Below, piece after piece: positions 24,418 through 32,734 of a stretch of 53,841 nt of DNA. The stretch lies in assembly GCA_036525535.1 (NCBI GenBank), contig DATDAH010000157.1:1-53841 (forward strand), written 5' to 3'. The stretch is from DATDAH01 sp036525535 (lineage in GTDB: Bacteria; Actinomycetota; Acidimicrobiia; Acidimicrobiales; DATDAH01). Within the stretch, counting starts at the first letter, position 1, and each line of letters starts with the position of its first letter. The translations under genes and the position numbers were made by a program. The notes below the pieces were generated by a model. The model saw only the letters and a list, made by a program, of their open reading frames with translations. It was not told the origin of the DNA and did not search any database.

Positions 24418-26304
24418 TCAGGCGGCGAAGGTGATGCGCTGCTCTGCCTTGGCCCGGTACATGGCCTGGTCGGCGCGGTGCATGACGGACTCGGCGCTCT
24501 CGCCGGGCGCGGCCAGCGCCACACCGAGGCTCATGGCCACGTCGAGCATGGTGAGGTCGACGTCGAGGGGCCGAGCCACCTCCTGGTGGAGCCGTTCGGC
24601 GGCCAGGCGGGCGCCCGCCTCGTCCTCCAGCTCCTCGCACACGACCACGAACTCGTCGCCGCCGTAGCGGCCTACGGTGTCCATGGCCCGAGCCGCCCCC
24701 CGCATGCGCCGGGCGACACCCTGCAGCAGGCGGTCACCGATGAGGTGGCCGTACTTGTCGTTGATGGGCTTGAAGCTGTCGAGGTCGCCGAAGACCACGG
24801 CCACGCGGCCGCCGGTCCGATCGGCTCGCAGGAGCGCGTGCTCGAGGCGGTCGTGGATCAGGGCCCGGTTCGGCAGGCCGGTGAGGTCGTCGTGGGTGGC
24901 CTCGTGGGCCAGCCGGTCCTCGAGCTTGACCCGATCGGTCACGTCGTGGGCGGTGAGGACCAGGCCACCGATGGCCGGGTCTTCGAGGCGATTGGCGACC
25001 ACGACCTCGAAGCTGCGGTCCGAACCGTCGCTGTGACGGAAGCGGATCAGGCCCTTCTCGGAGACCCCTGACCGTGACGTCAACGCCGCCAGCAGCGCAC
25101 GGTCGTCGGGATGGACCAGGTCGCCGAGGAACCCACCGGGCAGGGACGACGCCTCACGGCCGAGGAGGCGGGCGACCGACGGGGTGACGAAGCTGATCAT
25201 GGTCGACGCGTCGGTCACGAGGACGAGATCGGACAGGTGCTGGACCACCGCCCGAAAGTTCTCCTCGGAACGGTCCCGGGCGAGCTGGGCCTCCGAGGCG
25301 ACCCGGAGGGCGCCGGCCCGGCCCTGGGCCAGGACCAGGACCAGGGCGCCGACGAGGATGCTGAGGGCGAGCCCGGCGCCGAGGAGCAGGCCCGGCTCGC
25401 GCCAGCCGCCCCCTGCGAGGCCGTCGATGTCGGCCACCGTGACCAACAGCGGACCGCCGTCGATGTCGAAGGGGCGGACCGTCCGGGCATCGGAGGGCAC
25501 GGCATCCAGGTCGACGGCGCGACCGTCCCGGACGGTCGAGGCGCCAACAGGCGAGTCGCCGACGGCGAGGGCCACGTCCAGCTCGTCATCGACCGCGGCG
25601 GCCTGCTCGGCCAGCTCGTCGCCGGACAGCAGGGCCAGGACCCAGGAACCGGGTCCCGCCGGGATGACCATGGCGAAGGCGGATTGGCCGAGGTCGGGGT
25701 GCAGCTCGAGGACGTCCTCGGGCAGGGCCTCCAGGCGGGGGCTGATGTGGTGGTTCGCGTTCGAGCCGGGAGTGAGCACCTCGGCCAGGGCGGGCACGGC
25801 GCGGAGGTCGTAGCCGGACAGGATCGGGGCGGCCCGGGTGCTGGCCTCGAAGGTGGCGATGGCGGGCGGCGCCCCACCCTCGTCGACGGAGAGCACCTCG
25901 AAGTCGCTCAGTCCGGCGGCGACGCGATCAGCCTGCAGTTGGTCGATGTCCTCCTCGGCCACCCGCTCGACCAATGCCACCGAGGCCAGCGACGGCAGCT
26001 CGGCGGACAGCGCGGCGGCCACGGTCTGGTCGAAGGCGTCCGCGGTGACCGACGACGGATCGCCGTCGACGGTGGACCGGGTGGCCTGGAGGACGTTGAC
26101 CGTGCTCTGTAGGCGCTGGGCGACGACCTGTTGGGCCGCGGTGGCGTCCAGGTCGAACTGCTCGCGGCCGTCGCCCTGGAGCTGGCTGCGCCAGCCGAGG
26201 GCGGCGACCACGCTGAGAGCCATGAGCACGACCGTCACGGCGACGGCCACGGTGAACGGGCGAGCCCCCTGGCGAGGGGAGGCGACCCCGGCGACGCGGG
26301 TCAT
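24418..26304 (-). CDS. CHASE-PAS-GGDEF diguanylate cyclase
   Basis: A 628-residue membrane sensor cyclase. TM1 (18-36), an extracytoplasmic CHASE-like sensor domain (50-280), TM2 (305-328), a PAS domain (345-455, ending with LTAHDVTDR) and a GGDEF domain (465-625). The active-site motif YGGDEFVVV (547-555) is intact, as is the FGDLDSFKPIND metal/nucleotide strand, so it should make c-di-GMP. ATG 26304 is 6 nt after TAGACT; a GTG two codons upstream abuts the hexamer and is less likely. CHASE domains bind small ligands in plants and bacteria; the ligand here is unknown. Confidence 0.9.
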   Translation of the reverse strand: MTRVAGVASPRQGARPFTVAVAVTVVLMALSVVAALGWRSQLQGDGREQFDLDATAAQQVVAQRLQSTVNVLQATRSTVDGDPSSVTADAFDQTVAAALSAELPSLASVALVERVAEEDIDQLQADRVAAGLSDFEVLSVDEGGAPPAIATFEASTRAAPILSGYDLRAVPALAEVLTPGSNANHHISPRLEALPEDVLELHPDLGQSAFAMVIPAGPGSWVLALLSGDELAEQAAAVDDELDVALAVGDSPVGASTVRDGRAVDLDAVPSDARTVRPFDIDGGPLLVTVADIDGLAGGGWREPGLLLGAGLALSILVGALVLVLAQGRAGALRVASEAQLARDRSEENFRAVVQHLSDLVLVTDASTMISFVTPSVARLLGREASSLPGGFLGDLVHPDDRALLAALTSRSGVSEKGLIRFRHSDGSDRSFEVVVANRLEDPAIGGLVLTAHDVTDRVKLEDRLAHEATHDDLTGLPNRALIHDRLEHALLRADRTGGRVAVVFGDLDSFKPINDKYGHLIGDRLLQGVARRMRGAARAMDTVGRYGGDEFVVVCEELEDEAGARLAAERLHQEVARPLDVDLTMLDVAMSLGVALAAPGESAESVMHRADQAMYRAKAEQRITFAA

Positions 26305-26310
26305 GGACAC

Positions 26311-26316
26311 AGTCTA
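26311..26316 (-). promoter_or_regulatory. Putative -10 hexamer for the CHASE-PAS-GGDEF gene
   Basis: TAGACT on the minus strand, 6 nt from the ATG at 26304; leaderless pattern. The divergent gap also holds a 10-bp palindrome TGCACGTGCA near 26340, a possible operator. Confidence 0.5.
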
Positions 26317-26419
26317 GCCCCTTGACCACGTCACGCGGTTGCACGTGCACGGAGCGTGTGCAGGGGATCCAGGCCGCAGCCGGGACACGGACCTGAGCGG
26401 CCCCTACGATCGCGGGACC

Positions 26420-27964
26420 ATGCCCGATGCGACCGCCCCGTCCGACTTCGCCGCCCGGATAACCCAGGGCTACGCCGCGGAGGGGGCGGTGGTCGGACTG
26501 GGCCGCGGCGTCCTCGACGGCACCACCCACCCCGACGCCGTGGTCCAGATCCCGGCGGCCATGTGCAACCGCCACGGGCTGATCGCGGGCGCCACCGGGA
26601 CGGGCAAGACGGTCACCCTCCAGGTCATGGCCGAACAGCTCTCGGCCATCGGCGTGCCGGTGTTCGCGGCCGACATGAAGGGCGACCTCAGCGGCATCGC
26701 CCACCCCGCCGAGCCCAACGACCGGTTGACCGGGCGGGCCACCGAGCTGGGCATCGAGTGGACGCCGAACGGCAGTCCGACCGCCTTCCTCTCGTTGGGG
26801 GGCGTGGGCCCCGGCGTGCCCGTCCGGGCCCCCGTGTCGGCCTTCGGCCCCGAGCTCCTGGCCAAGGTGCTCGGAGCCAACGAGACCCAGCGCTCGTCCC
26901 TGGCCCTGGTCTTCCGCTACGCCGACGAGCACGGTCTGCCCCTGCTCGACCTGGCCGACCTGCGCACGGTCCTGCACTTCCTCACTGGCGACGAGGGCAA
27001 GGCGGACCTGAAGGCCATCGGCGGCGTGTCCTCGGCCACCGCCGGCGTCCTCCTGCGCTCGATCAGCGAGCTGGAGGGCCAGGGCGGCGACGCCTTCTTC
27101 GGCGAGCCCGAGTTCGCGGTGACCGACCTGCTCCGCCTCCAGGGCGAGCGGGGCGTCATCAGCTGCCTGGAGCTCCCCGCGGTCCAGGACCGGCCGAGGC
27201 TCTTCTCCACCTTCCTCATGTGGCTGCTGGCGTCGCTGTTCGAGACCTTGCCCGAGGTCGGCGACCTCGACCAGCCCAAGCTCGTCTTCTTCTTTGACGA
27301 GGCCCACCTCCTCTTCGCCGACGCCAGTGACGAGTTCCTCGACCAGGTGGCCCAGACCGTCCGCCTGATTCGTTCCAAGGGGATCGGTGTCTTCTTCGTC
27401 ACCCAGCTCCCCGACGACGTGCCCGACGTGGTGCTGGCCCAGCTCGGTAGCCGGATCCAGCACGCCCTGCGGGCCCACACGCCGCGGGACGCCAAGGCCC
27501 TGAAGGCGGCCGTGTCCACGTACCCGACGACCGAGGACTACGACCTGGAGAAGGCCCTCACCGAGCTGGGCACGGGCGAGGCGATCGTGACGATCCTGTC
27601 CGAGAAGGGCGCCCCGACCCCGGTGGTGTGGACCAAGATGCTGCCGCCCTCGAGCTTCCTCGGTGCCCTCGACCCCGCGACGGTCAAGGCGGCGGGCGAG
27701 GCGTCACCCCTGTGGCCCACCTACGCCGTGGAGATCGACCGGGAGTCGGCCACCGAGCTGCTGGCCGCCAAGATGGGCGTGTCCTCGCCGACCGCGACCG
27801 CCCCCGCCAAGACCAAGAAAGCGGGCAAGGCCGTTCCGAAGAAGACGAAGGGCCACGACGCGCCGGACACCAGCGCGGTGACCGACTACCTCAAGAGCCG
27901 CGAGGGCCGCAGCATGCTCAACACCATCGCCCGCGGCGTCTTCTCCATGCTCAAGAAGTCCTGA
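26420..27964 (+). CDS. DUF853/YjgR-type HerA-like ATPase
   Basis: A 514-residue cytoplasmic P-loop ATPase of the DUF853 (YjgR) family, related to HerA/FtsK translocases but distinct from the HerA at 6505. Walker A is AGATGTGKTVTLQ (about 55-67), followed by FAADMKGDLSG; Walker B is LVFFFDEAHLLF (about 291-302), then VFFVTQLPDDVPD. The C-terminal tail is Lys/Ala-rich (AKTKKAGKAVPKKTKG) with a short DYLKSREG helix. Its biological role is poorly known. TACGAT lies 9 nt before the ATG. It converges on the pseudo-HtrA gene with a 27-bp gap. Confidence 0.9.
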   Translation: MPDATAPSDFAARITQGYAAEGAVVGLGRGVLDGTTHPDAVVQIPAAMCNRHGLIAGATGTGKTVTLQVMAEQLSAIGVPVFAADMKGDLSGIAHPAEPNDRLTGRATELGIEWTPNGSPTAFLSLGGVGPGVPVRAPVSAFGPELLAKVLGANETQRSSLALVFRYADEHGLPLLDLADLRTVLHFLTGDEGKADLKAIGGVSSATAGVLLRSISELEGQGGDAFFGEPEFAVTDLLRLQGERGVISCLELPAVQDRPRLFSTFLMWLLASLFETLPEVGDLDQPKLVFFFDEAHLLFADASDEFLDQVAQTVRLIRSKGIGVFFVTQLPDDVPDVVLAQLGSRIQHALRAHTPRDAKALKAAVSTYPTTEDYDLEKALTELGTGEAIVTILSEKGAPTPVVWTKMLPPSSFLGALDPATVKAAGEASPLWPTYAVEIDRESATELLAAKMGVSSPTATAPAKTKKAGKAVPKKTKGHDAPDTSAVTDYLKSREGRSMLNTIARGVFSMLKKS

Positions 27965-27991
27965 CACCGCCGCTCGTTCGGGAACGGGGGA

Positions 27992-29230
27992 TCAGCGGTC
28001 CGAGCCCGCGCCGGGGACGTCGCCGGTGCAGTTGAGGATGCGCTCGCAGGCGGCCTGGACGGGGACGCCGAAGCTGACGTCGCCACCCGCGTAGTTGAGC
28101 GGGGCGTAGCCGATGGACGCGATGCCCACGACCTCGCCCCGCCCATTCACCAGCGGGCCCCCGCGGAACGCCTGGTTCAGGGCCGCGGTGTGCTGGAGGC
28201 CGACGTCGGACGAGTCGATGACCGAGCCGGGGCTCACGCTGACCCCGTTGCCCCCGATGCCCTCGGCCGCCCAGACCCGCGCGCCCACGATGTGGGCCAA
28301 CGAGTCGTTGTCGGCCCACGGCAGCGGCTCGAGGCCCCCGCGGGGGACGACGAGCAGGGCCAGGTCGTGCTCGGGGTCCCAGTTGTAGAGGGTGGCCTCC
28401 AGCGTCTCGTCCCCGGACCGGACACCGATGGTGGGCGCCGGCTCCGTCGTGGCCGCAGCCACGGCCCCGAACGAGGTGACGAGCAGCGACTCGGTGTCGC
28501 CCGACGCGGCCACGAAGGCCGAGCCGACGGCGGGAGCGCCGTTCTCGTCGAGGGTCTCGACGAACCAGACCGAACCGTCGAGGCGACCGGTCAGGTTGCC
28601 GACGACACGCTCCTCTGCGAGCAACGCCCGCAGCGGCCGAGCCTCACGCCGGATGGCCTGGATGGCGTTCGCGCCCGACAGGTCGAGCTCCTCGTTGGCC
28701 TGGAGCAGGCGATCCTCGAGGCTGGCGGACAGCTCGCCCACCCGCTGCTCGTTCTCGGAGAGGCGCCAGTCGTAGTAGGCGTAGAGGATGGCGCCGGCGA
28801 CGCCGATCCCGAGGCCGAAGAACAGCAGCATCGTGGCGATCCCGATCACGGTGCGGGGCAGGATCCGGTGCCGGCGCAGCCTCAGCTTCTCGACCTTCTT
28901 CAGGTCCTTCAACTCGCGGCGGCGCCGCTTGGCCTGGCGCCGGGTGAGCGGGACCTCGACCTCGGGCACGTAGCGCTCGGTCTCAAGGTCGGCCCCGTCG
29001 GGCTCGTCCTCGGTGGCCGGATCGGCCGCCGGCACGGCGAACGGCTCCGCCGCGGGCCCCACGAAGGACTCCCCCGGCGCCACGGGAGGCTCGACGACCG
29101 GCGCGTCGGCCAGGTCGTCCCAGAGGCTCTTGATCAGCTCTTCGTCCTCGAGATCGGGCACGCGCAGGGCGTCCGCCAACGTCGGCGGATCCTCCGTCGT
29201 GCGTCCCAGGTCTTCTCGTCGCATCGCCAT
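27992..29230 (-). CDS. Membrane-anchored trypsin-like pseudoprotease (HtrA fold)
   Basis: A 412-residue protein: acidic N-terminal tail (1-90), basic stretch (97-122), one TM helix (127-152), coiled coil (157-207) and a trypsin/HtrA-like domain (215-405). The fold is recognisable (GSAFVAAS, DPEHDLALLVV, QAFRGGPLVNGRGEVVGI) but the triad is broken. The His strand reads VTSFGAV (251-257) instead of TNxHV, and the GNSGGP serine is Arg356 (AFRGGP). Asp289 remains. It is probably a non-catalytic binding or regulatory protein. It follows the PBP gene by 11 bp, so a role in septal or wall synthesis is likely. An alternative start is the third codon. Confidence 0.82.
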   Translation of the reverse strand: MAMRREDLGRTTEDPPTLADALRVPDLEDEELIKSLWDDLADAPVVEPPVAPGESFVGPAAEPFAVPAADPATEDEPDGADLETERYVPEVEVPLTRRQAKRRRRELKDLKKVEKLRLRRHRILPRTVIGIATMLLFFGLGIGVAGAILYAYYDWRLSENEQRVGELSASLEDRLLQANEELDLSGANAIQAIRREARPLRALLAEERVVGNLTGRLDGSVWFVETLDENGAPAVGSAFVAASGDTESLLVTSFGAVAAATTEPAPTIGVRSGDETLEATLYNWDPEHDLALLVVPRGGLEPLPWADNDSLAHIVGARVWAAEGIGGNGVSVSPGSVIDSSDVGLQHTAALNQAFRGGPLVNGRGEVVGIASIGYAPLNYAGGDVSFGVPVQAACERILNCTGDVPGAGSDR

Positions 29231-29241
29231 GTCCTTCCCGG

Positions 29242-31353
29242 TCAGGGGACCAGATCTCGTGTGCAGGGGCCGCCGCAGTCATCGGGGATGACGGCAGCCG
29301 GCAACGGCTCACCCGCGCTGGCCCCGAAGGGCACCGGGGCGGGCGGGGGGGCTGGGGCCGCGGGGGCCTCGACCACGGGCGGCGGGCTGGCCCCGTAGGG
29401 CGCGCCGTCGGGCAGCGGGCCGGGCTCGACGAAGTCCACGACCGGCAGGGCGGCCATCGCCGCCCGCATGTACCGGGCCCAGGTCTCAGCGGGGAACGAC
29501 CCCCCGCTCACGCTGCCCGCACCCTTGATCCCGACCAACGGTCGGGGGATGTCGCTGTACCCCATCCACACCGCGGTCGAGAGCTGGGGCGTGTAGCCGG
29601 CGAACCAGGCGGCCCGGTACTCCTGGGTGGTGCCGGTCTTGCCCGCCGCGGGCCGGCCGATGTCGGCGGCCTCGCCGGTACCGCCCTCGATCACGCCTTC
29701 GAGCACGTTGGACACGGTGTCGGCCACCTCGGGAGCGATGACCTGCTCCCCCTCGGGCGCCCGGTGATCCTCGAGCACGTTGCCCCGGCGGTCCAGGACC
29801 CGCAGGATGGGCGTGACGTGTTGGCGCCGGCCCCGGTTGGCCAGCGTGGCGTACCCCGCGGCCATGTCCAGGGGCGAGACCTCGTAGGCCCCCAGCGCCA
29901 GCGAGATGCCGTAGGGCCGGGCCGGGTCGATGGCCGACACCCCGAGGCGCTGGGCCATCTCGGCCACGGCCTGCGGACCGAGCCGGTCGATGAGCTGGGC
30001 GTAGACGGTGTTGATCGACTGATGGGTGGCGGCGCGGAGGGTCAGGGACCCGTGGTCCTCGAAGTCGTAGTTGTTGATCGTGCAACTCGGGTCACAGCCC
30101 GGGAAGTCCATGGACGCCGGAGCGTCGAACATCGTCTCCGGGTCGATGCCGTGCTCCAGGGCCGTGGCCAGCACGAAGGTCTTGAACGACGAGCCGGGCT
30201 GCATGCCCGCGGAGCCGCCGAGGGCGAGGTTGACCTGGCTGGCGTCGAAGTCCCTCCCACCGACGAGGGCGCGGACGTGGCCGGTGGCCGGCTCGACCGA
30301 CACCAGGGACATCTCCAGCGGGGCACTGGTCCCACTCAGCGTCTCGGCCACCGACGCCTCGGCCTGGGCCTGCAGGCCGGGATCGAGGGTGGTCTCGATG
30401 CGCAGGCCACCCCGGTAGAGCTGACGGTGGCCGTAGCGCTCCTCCAGCACCCGACGGACGTAGTCCACGAAGTAGGGGTAGGCCGACGCCCCGCCCCGGG
30501 GCGGGGGCTGGACGATCGTCGCCGGTCCCGGCGGGGGGCCGAGCGGGGCGTACCAGATGTGCTGACGGCGGGCGCCCAGGAACTGGTGCCGGCCGATCAG
30601 GTCCTGGTCCCGCATCGCCCGGAGGACGGCGAGCCGCCGGCGCTCGGCCGTCTCGGCGTTGACCCGGGGGCCGAAGCGGCCGGGTGAGGCGATGGCGCCC
30701 GCCAGGAGCGTGGCCTCGGACAGGGTGAGGTCGGCGACCGGCTTGCCGAAGTACGACTGGGCGGCGGCGCCGATGCCGTAGGCGCCGTCACCGAAGTAGG
30801 TCGTGTTCAAGTAACGAAAGAGGATCTCGTCCTTGGTCAGCTGTCGTTCGAGCCGGGTGGCGATCAGCGCCTCCCGCAGCTTGCGGGCCACGTCGCGCTC
30901 ACCGGTCGTGTAGGTGTTCTTGACGTACTGCTGGGTGATGGTCGAGCCGCCCTGGACGACCTCGCCCTGCTCGAAGTTGACCAGCGCGGCCCGGACCAGG
31001 CCCTCGGGGTCGACGCCCTTGTGCTCCCAGAAGCGCTGGTCCTCGATGGCGACGACGGCGTCCTTCACCACCTGGGGGATGTCGCGGTAGCGGATGGGCA
31101 CGGTGAGCTCGAACGCCCGGAACTCGGCGATCTCGTTGCCGTCGGCGTCCACCACCACGCTGGGGTAGGAGCGGATCCGGGGGTTGGTGTCCTCGGGGAG
31201 GTTGCCGGGGAGGTCGGCGTTCAGCAGGGCCCAGAACCCGGCGGCGGCGCCGGCGGGGACGGCGATCGCCGCGAAGAAGGCCGTCAGCACGACGATCTTC
31301 ACCGTCATGCGGGGAATGGCCCACCAGCGGCGACGACGCTTGGCCGGCTTCAT
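29242..31353 (-). CDS. Class A penicillin-binding protein (GT51 + transpeptidase)
   Basis: A 703-residue bifunctional peptidoglycan synthase. A basic N-terminus and TM helix (14-42) precede the GT51 glycosyltransferase domain with EDQRFWEHKGVD (catalytic Glu104) and QGGSTITQQ (134-142). The transpeptidase domain has all three motifs: SSFK (388-391), SIN (446-448) and KTGT (572-575). The last 60 residues are Pro/Ala-rich and end with a Cys pair. It polymerises and crosslinks wall on the outer face of the membrane. ATG 31353 overlaps the stop of the upstream lipoprotein as ATGA, and the pseudo-HtrA gene follows closely: a three-gene envelope operon. Confidence 0.93.
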   Translation of the reverse strand: MKPAKRRRRWWAIPRMTVKIVVLTAFFAAIAVPAGAAAGFWALLNADLPGNLPEDTNPRIRSYPSVVVDADGNEIAEFRAFELTVPIRYRDIPQVVKDAVVAIEDQRFWEHKGVDPEGLVRAALVNFEQGEVVQGGSTITQQYVKNTYTTGERDVARKLREALIATRLERQLTKDEILFRYLNTTYFGDGAYGIGAAAQSYFGKPVADLTLSEATLLAGAIASPGRFGPRVNAETAERRRLAVLRAMRDQDLIGRHQFLGARRQHIWYAPLGPPPGPATIVQPPPRGGASAYPYFVDYVRRVLEERYGHRQLYRGGLRIETTLDPGLQAQAEASVAETLSGTSAPLEMSLVSVEPATGHVRALVGGRDFDASQVNLALGGSAGMQPGSSFKTFVLATALEHGIDPETMFDAPASMDFPGCDPSCTINNYDFEDHGSLTLRAATHQSINTVYAQLIDRLGPQAVAEMAQRLGVSAIDPARPYGISLALGAYEVSPLDMAAGYATLANRGRRQHVTPILRVLDRRGNVLEDHRAPEGEQVIAPEVADTVSNVLEGVIEGGTGEAADIGRPAAGKTGTTQEYRAAWFAGYTPQLSTAVWMGYSDIPRPLVGIKGAGSVSGGSFPAETWARYMRAAMAALPVVDFVEPGPLPDGAPYGASPPPVVEAPAAPAPPPAPVPFGASAGEPLPAAVIPDDCGGPCTRDLVP

Positions 31354-32465
31354 GTCGTGCGCTCGTAGGTGCAGGCCGGGGAGTCACCCAGCGCTTCGAG
31401 GTTCCGGGCGATGTCCGGGATCGACACGACGCCGGTACCGGTGACCGTCCGGCGGGCCGGGTCCCAGGCGGAACCCGTCCAGGCCTCGTAGGTCAGGACG
31501 CAGGTGCCGGGATCATCGATGATCGTGTACGTGCCGGCGGGCACGGGCCCGTCGAACGGTGGGGTGAACGAACCCCCGATCGGGAAGTCCGGCTCGGGTG
31601 TGTCCACCGGCGGGGGCAGCACGACGGGCGGGGGCACGCAGGTGGCGGACACCGTGGTCTCCGTGCCGAGGGCCTCGACCAACGCGGTGACCGGGCCCGC
31701 CGCGGCGCAGGTGAACGTCCAGCTCACCCGACCGGCGTCGTCGATGACCGCCTCCGGGGGGCCGGTCAGGGTCCAGGGCCCGGTGGGCGTGACCAGTGCG
31801 TCCCGCCCGGACGCCGGCGCGGTGGTGATGATGCCCTGGCCGTCGACCTGCTGGCGGGTGGCCAGGGCGGTGACGACGGCGGTGGCGCCGACCTCGGGAT
31901 CGGCGTCGTCGACGTCGCCGGTGACGTCCGCACCGTCGTAGCGATCGACGGTCAGCGCCAGGTCGACCTCGGCGTCGGCGGCGATGAACGAGACGACCGA
32001 GGCCGCCATCCCCAGGCCCGGGCTGCGCCAGGCCCGGATCCGGTAGCGACCGCCGTACACGTCGATGGCGACCCAGCGGCCGTCGGCATTGGTCCGGACC
32101 TCGAGTCGACCCGAGCTCCGACCGACGAAGCGCTCCAGGAGCACCGTGGCCCCGACCACGGGGCCATCGGGACCCACGACCGACCCGCCCATGGCGAGGT
32201 CGCCACCGTGGACGGCGACGCCGAACCCAGCCCGCGACCCGGCCACCGGGGCCAGGGACACGGACCGGGTGTCGGGCAGGGGCTCGGGGGCGACGATCGG
32301 CCGCTGGCGGGGAGCCGAGGTCGGTGCGGCCGCCTCCTCGGGGGGCGAGGAGCAACCGGCGCCGAGCGCGCCGAGGAGAGCGACGCACGCGGCAACCGAC
32401 GCGACGCGTCCGGCGCGTCGGGTCGAAGCCCCAGTCTTCGGCGGCTGGGCCATCGCCTGATCCAT
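31350..32465 (-). CDS. Lipoprotein with transthyretin-like repeats
   Basis: A 371-residue lipoprotein: signal with lipobox ALGAGC (Cys38), a Pro-rich linker, then beta domains. GGSVVGPDGPVVGATVLLERF followed by TNADGRWVAIDVYGGRYRIRAW is the carboxypeptidase-regulatory/transthyretin-like pattern. A Pro/Val-rich hinge (PPPVVLPPPVDTPEPD) leads to a C-terminal domain with GTYTIIDDPGTCVLTYEAW. It is the first gene of the envelope operon and overlaps the PBP start by 4 bp, suggesting a structural or PBP-assisting role. An alternative start is ATG four codons in. Confidence 0.75.
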   Translation of the reverse strand: MDQAMAQPPKTGASTRRAGRVASVAACVALLGALGAGCSSPPEEAAAPTSAPRQRPIVAPEPLPDTRSVSLAPVAGSRAGFGVAVHGGDLAMGGSVVGPDGPVVGATVLLERFVGRSSGRLEVRTNADGRWVAIDVYGGRYRIRAWRSPGLGMAASVVSFIAADAEVDLALTVDRYDGADVTGDVDDADPEVGATAVVTALATRQQVDGQGIITTAPASGRDALVTPTGPWTLTGPPEAVIDDAGRVSWTFTCAAAGPVTALVEALGTETTVSATCVPPPVVLPPPVDTPEPDFPIGGSFTPPFDGPVPAGTYTIIDDPGTCVLTYEAWTGSAWDPARRTVTGTGVVSIPDIARNLEALGDSPACTYERTT

Positions 32466-32557
32466 CGGCAGTTGCGGCCGGCTATACAGCCCGCGGCGGC
32501 GAATGGCCCCCAGTCCGAGCGGGTAGCCACGCGGTGAAAGCGACGAGGAGAACGCCC

Positions 32558-32713
32558 ATGACGACCATCCCTGACCCCGGGCCCGATGGGCCGAAGGAGC
32601 CGGCGCCGGTCATCCCCGATCCGGACCCCAACCCGGAGCCCGCCCCGATCATCCCCGACCCGAACCCCAACGAGGAACCGGCCCCGATCATCCCGGACCC
32701 CAACCCGGTCTGA
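32558..32713 (+). CDS. 51-residue Pro-rich repeat microprotein
   Basis: A short ORF starting ATG 32558 with GAGGAG 7 bp upstream. The protein is built almost wholly from repeats of PAPxIPDPxPN (three copies), with no Cys, no signal peptide and no hydrophobic segment. The perfect ribosome-binding site, the clean repeat register and the absence of an overlapping gene argue that it is real. It is divergent from the envelope operon and convergent with the propeller lipoprotein. Function is unknown; a disordered cytoplasmic peptide is expected. Confidence 0.65.
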   Translation: MTTIPDPGPDGPKEPAPVIPDPDPNPEPAPIIPDPNPNEEPAPIIPDPNPV

Positions 32714-32734
32714 TCGTGGCCTGATCGTTCCGGG

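Noticed and set aside
26420..27964. Second HerA of the resection system
   Set aside because: Sequence features match the DUF853/YjgR branch and it lies alone, without a nuclease gene.
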